In this document: positions 7,681 through 15,250 of the stretch, piece after piece | Position numbering within the stretch: the first letter of the stretch is position 1 | How the letters are laid out: each line of letters begins with the position of its first letter | Source: Lentisphaeria bacterium | GTDB lineage: Bacteria; Verrucomicrobiota; Lentisphaeria; Victivallales; Victivallaceae | DNA: 37,441 bases | Direction of reading: 5' to 3' | NCBI GenBank assembly: GCA_017507125.1 | Contig: JAFWBQ010000114.1 | Coordinates: 1-37,441 of the forward strand | Notes under the pieces: generated by a model | Database searches by the model: none | The model's input: the letters and a program-made list of their open reading frames with translations, nothing else | What the model was told of the DNA's origin: nothing | Program-made: the position numbers and the translations under genes

Positions 7681-7723
7681 GAACCGCTCTTCTTTTTCAA
7701 GCAGAAGGTTCTCAAGTTTTTTT
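7681..7723 (+). promoter_or_regulatory. Possible attenuator hairpin in the leuC leader
   Basis: GAAC (7681-7684) pairs with GTTC (7708-7711) and CTTCT (7689-7693) with AGAAG (7703-7707). A run of seven T follows at 7717-7723. A terminator-like hairpin between promoter and leuC would suit attenuation, but the stem is weak and no leucine-rich leader peptide with a start codon was found. Confidence 0.3.
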
Positions 7724-7756
7724 CGCTCATATTTGAAGAAAGGATCATTTCAGATC

Positions 7757-9043
7757 ATGGGAAAAACCATTACACAGAAGATTTTTGACGCCCACGAAGT
7801 GGATCGTCCCGCCGGCAGCGTGCGGGTTCTTTCACTTGACCGGGTTTTCTGCCACGAGATCACCACTCCTATCGCCATCAACGATCTCTGCGCCACCAAC
7901 CGTGACCGGGTCTTTGACTGCAGCAAGATCAAAGCTGTCATCGACCACGTCTCTCCTGCCAAGGACTCCAAAACTGCCGAGCAGGGCAAGACTCTGCGTG
8001 ACTGGGCACGCCGCCACGACATCAAGGATTTCTTTGATGTGGGCGCCAACGGCGTCTGCCATGCCATCTTCCCCGAAAAGGGATTTGTCCGTCCCGGATT
8101 CACCGTCATCATGGGTGACTCCCACACCTGCACCCACGGTGCTTTCGGCGCCTTTGCCGCCGGTATCGGCACCACCGACCTTGAAGTGGGTATCCTCAAA
8201 GGCGTCTGCGCCTTCAAAGAACCCGCCACCATCAAGGTGGAAGTCACAGGCGCCCTGCGCGAAGGCGTCTACCCCAAAGATCTGATCCTGACCATCATCC
8301 GCGAACTGACCGTCAACGGTGCCACCAACCAGGTCCTTGAATTTACCGGCTCCGTCATTGACAACATGGATATGGAAGGCCGTATGACATTGTGCAACAT
8401 GGCCATTGAAGCCGGAGCCACCTGCGGCGTCTGCTATCCCGACGCCGTGACTGTGGATTACCTCTGGCCCTTCATCCAGAAGGAATACCGCAGCAAAGAA
8501 AGCGCCGTTGAAGCCTTTGCCAAGTGGCGCTCTGATGCGGATGCGGAATACTCAAAGGTGCTGACGATCGACGGCACCACTGTCGAGCCTGTGGCAACTT
8601 TCAACTACAAACCCGACTGCGTGAAAAGCGTCCGCGAACTTGAGGGAACCAAAGTGGATCAGGTCTACATCGGCAGCTGCACCAACGGACGTTTGAGCGA
8701 TTTGCGTGTTGCCGCCCAGATCCTCAAGGGCAAAAAGATCGCCCCCACGGTCCGCGCCATCGTTTCCCCTGCCACCCCTGACATCTTCAAGCAGGCTCTG
8801 GCTGAGGGGATCATCCAGATCTTTATGGATGCCGGTTTCTGCGTCACCAATCCCACCTGCGGCGCCTGCCTCGGCATGAGCAACGGCGTGCTGGCTTCAG
8901 GAGAGGTCTGCGCTTCAACCACCAACCGCAACTTTGCCGGACGCATGGGCAAAGGAGGCATGGTCCATCTGATGAGTCCTGCCACTGCCGCCGCCACTGC
9001 CGTCGCCGGAACCATTGTCAACTCCGAACTTTTCAAGGGATGA
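7757..9043 (+). CDS. leuC: 3-isopropylmalate dehydratase large subunit (aconitase family)
   Basis: The 428-residue subunit has the [4Fe-4S] cysteines of the aconitase superfamily: Cys308 (YIGSCTNGR), Cys368 and Cys371 (NPTCGACLG). It also carries the conserved MGDSHTCTHGAFGAFAAGIGTTD segment. With LeuD it isomerises 2-isopropylmalate to 3-isopropylmalate in leucine synthesis. The length of about 428 fits the two-subunit archaeal-like LeuC/HacA group rather than the roughly 470-residue enterobacterial type, so related substrates (homoaconitate, dimethylmalate) are not excluded. The ATG at 7757 is chosen over an upstream TTG, with AAGGA at 7740-7744. It forms an operon with leuD, 9 bases downstream. 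Confidence 0.88.
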   Translation: MGKTITQKIFDAHEVDRPAGSVRVLSLDRVFCHEITTPIAINDLCATNRDRVFDCSKIKAVIDHVSPAKDSKTAEQGKTLRDWARRHDIKDFFDVGANGVCHAIFPEKGFVRPGFTVIMGDSHTCTHGAFGAFAAGIGTTDLEVGILKGVCAFKEPATIKVEVTGALREGVYPKDLILTIIRELTVNGATNQVLEFTGSVIDNMDMEGRMTLCNMAIEAGATCGVCYPDAVTVDYLWPFIQKEYRSKESAVEAFAKWRSDADAEYSKVLTIDGTTVEPVATFNYKPDCVKSVRELEGTKVDQVYIGSCTNGRLSDLRVAAQILKGKKIAPTVRAIVSPATPDIFKQALAEGIIQIFMDAGFCVTNPTCGACLGMSNGVLASGEVCASTTNRNFAGRMGKGGMVHLMSPATAAATAVAGTIVNSELFKG

Positions 9044-9052
9044 ACTTGAATC

Positions 9053-9577
9053 ATGAAAAATTTTAATGGAAAAGTATTGTTTCTTGACCGTTCTGATATC
9101 AACACGGACGAGATCATTCCCGCAAAATATCTCAATGAATCCACCAAAGCGGCTTTGAAGCCCTACTGTCTGGAGGATCTGCTGCTCCCTGAATTTGATC
9201 CCAAGCGCGACGTGCCCGGCCATCAGGCCATCATCACCCGCGCCAACTTCGGCTGCGGCTCCTCACGGGAACACGCCCCCTGGGTGCTGGGTGAAAACGA
9301 TATCAATGTGGTCATCGCCGAGAACTTCGCCCGTATTTTCAGACAGAACATGTTCAACTGCGGTATGCTCGCCATTGAGCTCCCCGCTGATACCATCGCT
9401 GAGATCTTTGATCTTTTCGGTTCAGGTGAAGCCACTCTTGAGACCGATCTTGAGAAGCGCACTCTGACTCTTGACAACGGCAAGATCGTCCGCAACTACA
9501 AGTTCACCATCGACGCCTTCGATGCGGAACTGGTCAAAGCAGGCGGCTGGGTCGCCTACGCTGACAGCCGTTACTGA
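9053..9577 (+). CDS. leuD: 3-isopropylmalate dehydratase small subunit (aconitase family)
   Basis: The 174-residue swivel subunit partners the preceding LeuC. It has INTDEIIPAKYL near the N-terminus and ANFGCGSSREHAP (about residues 63-75), the substrate-binding signature of the family. The short loop after KYL, which helps set substrate specificity in LeuD/HacB proteins, reads NE; I do not recognise it as either the classic isopropylmalate or homoaconitate version. No leuA or leuB is in the window, so the pathway assignment rests on family resemblance. A strong terminator follows. Confidence 0.87.
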   Translation: MKNFNGKVLFLDRSDINTDEIIPAKYLNESTKAALKPYCLEDLLLPEFDPKRDVPGHQAIITRANFGCGSSREHAPWVLGENDINVVIAENFARIFRQNMFNCGMLAIELPADTIAEIFDLFGSGEATLETDLEKRTLTLDNGKIVRNYKFTIDAFDAELVKAGGWVAYADSRY

Positions 9578-9601
9578 AAAGAAGTTCTTTTCAATTTCCG
9601 G

Positions 9602-9650
9602 GAGCTGTTGCAAAACCTTGAAAACAGGGGTTTGCAACAGCTCTTTTTTT
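9602..9650 (+). terminator. Intrinsic terminator of leuCD
   Basis: GAGCTGTTGCAAA (9602-9614) and TTTGCAACAGCTC (9631-9643) form a perfect 13-bp stem followed by seven T (9644-9650). Confidence 0.95.
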
Positions 9651-9663
9651 GTTCCCGGATCAA

Positions 9664-9708
9664 TAAAAAAAACTGCGGCAAACCTTTTTCAAGATTTGAC
9701 CGCAGTTT
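9664..9708 (-). terminator. Intrinsic terminator at the end of the DUF4838 operon
   Basis: AAACTGCGG (9670-9678) pairs with CCGCAGTTT (9700-9708). On the minus strand a T-run follows (9672-9665). It lies 20 bases past the stop of the last gene and back to back with the leuCD terminator. Confidence 0.88.
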
Positions 9709-9727
9709 GCAGATGGTCAGGGATGGA

Positions 9728-12319
9728 TCACTCAAAGACCGCTTCGCCGAAGCTGTCCTTGTCGTGGAAACTCAAAGTTTCCAGACTGGGGGACCAGAGA
9801 GCCAGCTCTCTGAGAGTGGTACTGCTTCTGCCCTTGCCCTGGGGGATGTGGATCTCACGTCCCACATTGATGGTCCAGATCATGCCGCTTGCGGGCTTGA
9901 CTTTCAAGTCGGCAAAGGGGATCGTTATCATGGAATACCACTTGTTGTTCTGCCGTCTGGATTCATATTTCCAACTGCCGTTCCAGGAGACATCCGCTTT
10001 GTTGTACCGGGGATCAAGAACATCCTCAATAAAGCCCACGGCAGAATCATAATGAGAATTGGGCACAGGATTGTAAGCAAGGTGGTAGTAGCTGTTTCTG
10101 AGTCCCGCAGGATCAAGGACAAGCTCAATGGCATCCTCTCTCCACACCGGCCCGTCAGCGCCGAAAGCGGTGTGCTGACGGCTGTCCGGCACTTCGGACT
10201 CCACCGCCACATAAAGATTCTTTTCATCGTAAAGCATCTTGAAACGGGTCTGTTCAGAAACTTCACCAAGCTGGATCCCGTTGAGCTTCTGCCACTGAGC
10301 TTTGCTCCATGCCCCCTTGTCAAAGTCAGAGAAAGCGACCTTTTCCGCTGTCTTTTTGATGACCATGCGGGTCTTGGAGGCGCCGGGGATGATGTTGAGT
10401 TTACGCAGCAGTTTCACGTTCCAGGTCAAAGGCGCTTCAATGGGCGCTCTCAGACGGCCGTTGGTCATGGCAATGGATTTGGGAACATTCCCGAAGAGGG
10501 GGATCTCTTTCCAGCCGGGGAAGGGTTTGAACTTGCCTTTGGCATTATACCAGGAGTTGATCATATTGTTCCGCGCCTCAATGGCATTGAGGAGAACATC
10601 CAGATTCTGCTTGTCGGGACGGAGACGGAACACAGAGTAGAAAGAGAGGATCTCAGAGAGATTTTTGGTGTAGTTGAACTCACATCTCACCAGTTCAAGG
10701 CGCTTTTTCACCTTGGGATCTTTTGCCATGCTTTCAGCGCGCACAAGCTGTTTTTCCAGGATATCAAGGATGTCGGCGGTGTAGATCATGCTCATGATGA
10801 TCCGGGGATTCCGGGGAATGGCGCGCACGGCGCCGGAGTCGCCCTCAAAGCCGTCGCCTGAAAGGGTGGAGTAAACTTCAAGACGGTTGTAGAGAGTGTC
10901 GAAGAAAACCTTCATGGGGGCGTAGCACTCTTTGAAGGCTCTGCGGTAGAATTCATCAAGAAGCTTCACCTCACTGCGGGCGGGATCCTCAAGGATCTTG
11001 CCGTAAACATAATAGGAGGGACCTTCCATACCGAAGTTTTCACCGAAGCCGCAGCGGTAGACGCCTTTCACCTTGTTTTTGATGAAAAGCCGCGCCTGAC
11101 GGGCAAGGAAATCAGGAGTGCGTTTGGGGGTCAGACCGGTCATGTTGTAGTACCCCCAGTTATAGATGTAGACCAGAAATCCGTGGGGGACTTTGATCTT
11201 GCTCCATGCCTCAAAGGAGGCAGGGGTGTAGCTGCACAGCTCGATCATCACATTGTCGGGAAACTCCTTGAAGCTCTTCGGGGGCTTCACAGTGGGGCCG
11301 TAAGAGATGATCATGACCTTTTTGCCGGGACGCGCCTTGAGCACACGCTCGGCAATGCTGCGGTGGAGTATCCAGAGCTTTTCACCCTGATCGTCGGTGT
11401 TGCCGAATTTGGCGCACTCATCGCAAAGACAGGGCTGGTAGCCGTCGGTCTGGGCAAGTTCGGTGATCTCGGCGCCTTTGTCAAGAGAGGCGATAACCTG
11501 CTTATAGATGAGCTCCTGCACCTCTTTATTGCTGATGCAGAGGTGGTTGCCGGAGCTGTTGCGCTTTTTCAGCTTTCCGCTTCCCTGCATGGCGTAATAT
11601 TCGGGGTTGGTCTTGGCGTATTTGGCGATGGGCACAGCGTCATAATAGCTGTGTCCGCCGTGGCTCATGAGAGTTCCGGGGCCGAAGTTGCTGTTGGCGT
11701 AGTCGTAGAAGAAGTCGTAGTTTCTTCCGGGAGCGTGGTTGATGGTGGGAACGCCTTTATATTTGTATCTGCCGGGGATGCGGACTTCGCTCTTTTTCAC
11801 AAAGTCGGTACCGGGGGCGCCGGGATAGAGGAATCTCACATCCAGAAACTTTTCCAGAAAATAGATCACGCCCCGGGTGGTTCCCACGATGTACTGCCGG
11901 TGGCCGTAGGCGGATTTGCTGCTGTTGAAGCGGTGACGGTCACTGCCGGCGATGTAAAGATTGCCCTGATGCTCCCAGATGCGGAACTCAAAGTTCTTGA
12001 AGGCAAGAGGACGGACGCCTTTGGCTTTGAGTGTTCTTGTGTTGCCCAGAAAGATGGATCTCATTCCGGCGCTGCGGCGGGACTCCCTGACCACAGGGAA
12101 GTCGGCGCCGATGGTCTCTTTGAATGCCTGGCGCATGAGTTCGGCGGTCTGCTTGAGCATTCGTGTGGTCCCGGGGTTCTTGGATCGGTCGGGGTAGACG
12201 ATCTGATACCGGGAGGCGGCGGTCAGCACCAGATCCTTGGGCTTTTCTGAAGATGTGCTCTGACATCCGCAGAAAAGGAGGCCGCAGAAAAGTGCAGCTG
12301 CAATGAGAAAGTGTTTCAT
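9728..12319 (-). CDS. DUF4838-type lipoprotein with C-terminal CBM9/DOMON-like domain
   Basis: The 863-residue lipoprotein has signal peptide MKHFLIAAALFCGLLFCGC with the lipid-modified cysteine probably Cys19. The N-terminal third resembles the alpha-glucuronidase-like N-terminal fold (FLGNT..., ...GTTRGVIYFLEKFLDVRFLYPG, about 90-170). The DUF4838 core follows (about 200-560), with NHLCISNKEV, the cysteine cluster CLCDEC and YIYNWGYYN. The last 190 residues (about 670-860) look like a CBM9/DOMON-type beta-sandwich (LYDEKNLYVAVESEVPD, WREDAIELVLDP, IPFADL, WTINVGRE). A role in glycan binding or cleavage at the cell surface is inferred; no catalytic residues are assigned. A terminator-like hairpin separates it from the upstream paralogue. 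Confidence 0.82.
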   Translation of the reverse strand: MKHFLIAAALFCGLLFCGCQSTSSEKPKDLVLTAASRYQIVYPDRSKNPGTTRMLKQTAELMRQAFKETIGADFPVVRESRRSAGMRSIFLGNTRTLKAKGVRPLAFKNFEFRIWEHQGNLYIAGSDRHRFNSSKSAYGHRQYIVGTTRGVIYFLEKFLDVRFLYPGAPGTDFVKKSEVRIPGRYKYKGVPTINHAPGRNYDFFYDYANSNFGPGTLMSHGGHSYYDAVPIAKYAKTNPEYYAMQGSGKLKKRNSSGNHLCISNKEVQELIYKQVIASLDKGAEITELAQTDGYQPCLCDECAKFGNTDDQGEKLWILHRSIAERVLKARPGKKVMIISYGPTVKPPKSFKEFPDNVMIELCSYTPASFEAWSKIKVPHGFLVYIYNWGYYNMTGLTPKRTPDFLARQARLFIKNKVKGVYRCGFGENFGMEGPSYYVYGKILEDPARSEVKLLDEFYRRAFKECYAPMKVFFDTLYNRLEVYSTLSGDGFEGDSGAVRAIPRNPRIIMSMIYTADILDILEKQLVRAESMAKDPKVKKRLELVRCEFNYTKNLSEILSFYSVFRLRPDKQNLDVLLNAIEARNNMINSWYNAKGKFKPFPGWKEIPLFGNVPKSIAMTNGRLRAPIEAPLTWNVKLLRKLNIIPGASKTRMVIKKTAEKVAFSDFDKGAWSKAQWQKLNGIQLGEVSEQTRFKMLYDEKNLYVAVESEVPDSRQHTAFGADGPVWREDAIELVLDPAGLRNSYYHLAYNPVPNSHYDSAVGFIEDVLDPRYNKADVSWNGSWKYESRRQNNKWYSMITIPFADLKVKPASGMIWTINVGREIHIPQGKGRSSTTLRELALWSPSLETLSFHDKDSFGEAVFE

Positions 12320-12334
12320 AAAATTACTCCTTTG

Positions 12335-12375
12335 AAAAAGGCTCCGGTCTCGCGCGCGGAGAGCACTCCGGAGCC
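12335..12375 (-). terminator. Terminator-like hairpin between the two DUF4838 genes (possible attenuator)
   Basis: GGCTCCGG (12340-12347) and CCGGAGCC (12368-12375) form a perfect 8-bp stem with an inner TCTC/GAGA helix. On the minus strand five T follow, and then at once the ribosome binding site AAAGGAG of the next gene. This would reduce, not abolish, read-through into the last gene of the operon. Confidence 0.7.
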
Positions 12376-12384
12376 GGTTGAAAA

Positions 12385-15231
12385 TTACTGAAGTTTCAAA
12401 GTACCGAAGCGTTCAACATTGCCGAATCCCCCATAGGTGGGCAGATAGCAGCTCTGCTCCCAGGTCATGGGTTCATTGGGGAAGTTGTACCGGCAGTTGC
12501 GGTATGCATTGAAGCGGAACTCCTTTTTACCGCCTTTGCCTGCGAACACGATCTCATCCAGAGGAATGGCAAGGTATCCCTCCCAGCTGGTGGAGCTTTT
12601 GACAGCGCTGAACTCCACCTTGCGGGCGTTCCACTTTATGCCCCGTTTGACGCCGGGTTTTGAGTGAGAGTCAAGAAGTCTGTTGTCGGGAGCAAGAATG
12701 AACTGATAGATCTCCTTATCCTGAGAAAGGAAGAATTCAAGGCTTTCGTAGTTCCAGAGCAGTCCATCCCTTTTGCCGATGTGGGCGGGGGCATACTTGA
12801 CGGTGGAAACAAGCGCCGGAATGGTGCATTTGGCTTTGATGTAGAGGAACTTGCCGTCATGGAGCAGACGCATCTCTGTTTTGGATTCCTGAGAGTAGAC
12901 ATTGTAGGCGTCGCAGAAATCTTTCAGCACCGCGCCTTTGCTCCAGTCGGCGGCGGAGGGTTTGCCCGCCACTCTGGGCACAGTGACCACAGCGGGATTG
13001 GTCTTTTTATTTCCGCCCCGGAACATGCGGGAGTTCCGGTCAAAGACTTTGTAGGCGTTCTGAAGTTTCCGGGTCCGGTAGGCGTAAGGCTCTTTATTGC
13101 CCGCAAGTTTCACCGCCTCTTTGAGGAGTCCCATCATGCGGTCAACGAAAGTTGGGGGATAGAGTTCGCTCCACACCCGGCGGAAGTCCCATTTACCGGG
13201 TTCCCACCCCTTGCGGACCCATGCCGCCTCCATCTCTTCGTGGAACTGCCGGATGGGTTTCTCGGCTGGACCGAAGAAGTCGCGGTAGTATTCATCAAGG
13301 ATCTTGTTCACATCGGCGTTGGGATCCCACATGAGTTTGCCCGCCACATAGACATTCTGCACATCATAGAGCCAGTCGGTCCACTGTGAAAGGCTCTGTC
13401 CGGAGCCGTCAATGTTGGAAAGCTCAATGACCCTGCCCTTGACGAGGCCCATATCCATGGCGTAGATCTCTTTGATCTGCCGGGGATAGATGGCAGGAGC
13501 GCCGTAAACGCCCCGCTTGTAGCGGGAGTTGTTCCAATACTCCCAGACATACAGATTGGCTCCGGTGGGGCGCCATTCGTCAAGCATCTTCTTCCACGCC
13601 TTCTTGTAGCTCAGGGAGCCTCTGGGGACAGGGCCGAAACACAAGGTCACAGCCACATTGGGCATAAGGGGGAAGTCAGGCCTTTTATGGTAGCTGCCAT
13701 AGGCGCAGCAGGTGATGAATTTGCCGGGAGCTTTTTTGGCAACTTCAGCGGCGACCCGGTTCACATAGCCCCACACCAGATTGGAAAAAGTTCCTCTTTC
13801 AGTGGCTTTGGTGTTCACCTGAGCCATGCACTTTTCGCAGCGGCAGTGGAAAAGTCCCAGACTGTCGCCGGGCATGACGGCGGAAAAGTTGTTGTTGGGG
13901 TTCTTTGCAAAGATCTCCAGTTTGTCGGCAACGGTCTGCTTGAAAACATCAGGATTGCTCAAACAGACATGTCCGCCGCCGGGTTTTTCGCTGGTCTTGC
14001 GGGTCCCGTCTGCCTGAAGAGCCAGATATTCAGGATGGCTCTTGGCGAAGCGCTTCACCCAGGAGTTGAAGGAGTGGTTGGCAATGGGACTGCCCTTGGA
14101 GCCGCCGAAACGGAGACGGCGGAACCAGACGGAACCCTCTGCACTTGTCACATCAGGATCGCCTTTGATACGGCTGTAAAAGAAGTTGCGGGTATCATAT
14201 TTGGGCTGGGCGGTGCGGTAAAGTTTGCCCACGGTGACATTTTTGGTCCGGGGGATATGGGTTCCGTATTTGCCCGGCCAGTACCAGCGGATCCCCAGAA
14301 CGCTTTCCAGAAACTCACAGCCGGCGAAATAGGTTCCCACAGCCAGACTGGAGCGGGCTTTGAGAGCGGTCAGAGGCACTTCACGGGCGTCGCCGCCGGA
14401 AATAAGGATCACATCATTGACCCGGGCGACCATGGCGTATTCAGGGACAAACATTTCAGGGTCAACACCGTACTTCTGAGCCATGGCCGTATTGCCGATG
14501 AAAACAGCGGGACCGGATTTGTATCGGGATTCAGGAATAACAGCAGGAGCGCTGCCCACTGCAAGTTTGAAGTGATCGGCGATCTCGCCGGCGGTATACC
14601 GGGCGATGTTGTCCGCCTTGTCAGGGATCACGATGGTAAAGAGGATCTTCCCCTCTTTCACAAGTTCAAGGGGTTTGGCGGCGGTGAGAGCGGCGTGTTC
14701 AGCGGCGAAACCTTCGGGGAGAGCTGTTTTCTTTTCCCGGAGCGCCCGGGCGGCAAGTTTTTTGGCGGCGGCTTCATCAAATTCGCAGAAACGGAGATTT
14801 TTCAGCTCCCACACAGTGATGAGCTTGCCCTTTTTGCGGAACCCGACCTGAAGATTGAACTGGGAAATATTGTCAAGATCCGGGATATCCACCACCGCCT
14901 CAGCGGCAGCGGTCTCACCGGTGGCCTTGTATTCAAAGTTGAAACTGTTGTGGACACGCAGTCCGCCCGGTTTGGTGGAACAGCGGAATGTGGCACCCAG
15001 CGGGGCTTCACCCTCAATACGCTTGATGTCCATGCGGAACACCACCTTTTTGCCCCGGTATTTCCGGGCGGTCTTGCCGAAGACATAGAAGGACTTGGTG
15101 GTGGTTCCCCACTTGGTCTTCAAATCAGTCTTCATTGTGACATCTTTGAACCTGGCGATCACTTTCTCAGCGGCTCCGCAGGGGAGCAGCAGCAGAAAGG
15201 CGCCCAGCAAGGGTACGATTTTTCTCATCAT
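12385..15231 (-). CDS. Exported DUF4838-type protein with flanking carbohydrate-binding-like domains
   Basis: The 948-residue protein has a Sec signal peptide (MMRKIVPLLGAFLLLLPCGAA, cleavage about residue 21). Residues 25-160 look like a carbohydrate-binding beta-sandwich (FKDVTMKTDLKTKWG, FRMDIKRIEGEAPLGATFRC). Residues about 190-750 are the alpha-glucuronidase-like/DUF4838 core (YTAGEIADHFKLAVGSAPAVI, FLESVLGIRWYWPGKYGTHIP, GHVCLSNPDV, HCRCEKCMAQ, YVWEYWNN). Residues about 765-945 form a CBM9-like module (DGKFLYIKAKC, LEFFLSQDKEIYQFILAP). It is a longer paralogue of the next gene, with an extra N-terminal domain. Function in glycan breakdown is inferred from domains and neighbours. GAGGAG lies 10 bases before the first ATG. 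Confidence 0.82.
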   Translation of the reverse strand: MMRKIVPLLGAFLLLLPCGAAEKVIARFKDVTMKTDLKTKWGTTTKSFYVFGKTARKYRGKKVVFRMDIKRIEGEAPLGATFRCSTKPGGLRVHNSFNFEYKATGETAAAEAVVDIPDLDNISQFNLQVGFRKKGKLITVWELKNLRFCEFDEAAAKKLAARALREKKTALPEGFAAEHAALTAAKPLELVKEGKILFTIVIPDKADNIARYTAGEIADHFKLAVGSAPAVIPESRYKSGPAVFIGNTAMAQKYGVDPEMFVPEYAMVARVNDVILISGGDAREVPLTALKARSSLAVGTYFAGCEFLESVLGIRWYWPGKYGTHIPRTKNVTVGKLYRTAQPKYDTRNFFYSRIKGDPDVTSAEGSVWFRRLRFGGSKGSPIANHSFNSWVKRFAKSHPEYLALQADGTRKTSEKPGGGHVCLSNPDVFKQTVADKLEIFAKNPNNNFSAVMPGDSLGLFHCRCEKCMAQVNTKATERGTFSNLVWGYVNRVAAEVAKKAPGKFITCCAYGSYHKRPDFPLMPNVAVTLCFGPVPRGSLSYKKAWKKMLDEWRPTGANLYVWEYWNNSRYKRGVYGAPAIYPRQIKEIYAMDMGLVKGRVIELSNIDGSGQSLSQWTDWLYDVQNVYVAGKLMWDPNADVNKILDEYYRDFFGPAEKPIRQFHEEMEAAWVRKGWEPGKWDFRRVWSELYPPTFVDRMMGLLKEAVKLAGNKEPYAYRTRKLQNAYKVFDRNSRMFRGGNKKTNPAVVTVPRVAGKPSAADWSKGAVLKDFCDAYNVYSQESKTEMRLLHDGKFLYIKAKCTIPALVSTVKYAPAHIGKRDGLLWNYESLEFFLSQDKEIYQFILAPDNRLLDSHSKPGVKRGIKWNARKVEFSAVKSSTSWEGYLAIPLDEIVFAGKGGKKEFRFNAYRNCRYNFPNEPMTWEQSCYLPTYGGFGNVERFGTLKLQ

Positions 15232-15250
15232 TCTTTGATTACTCCTCGAT

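Noticed and set aside
11183..12250. 355-codon plus-strand open frame opposite the lipoprotein DUF4838 gene
   Set aside because: Same reasoning: antisense to a well-supported gene and without any recognisable domain.
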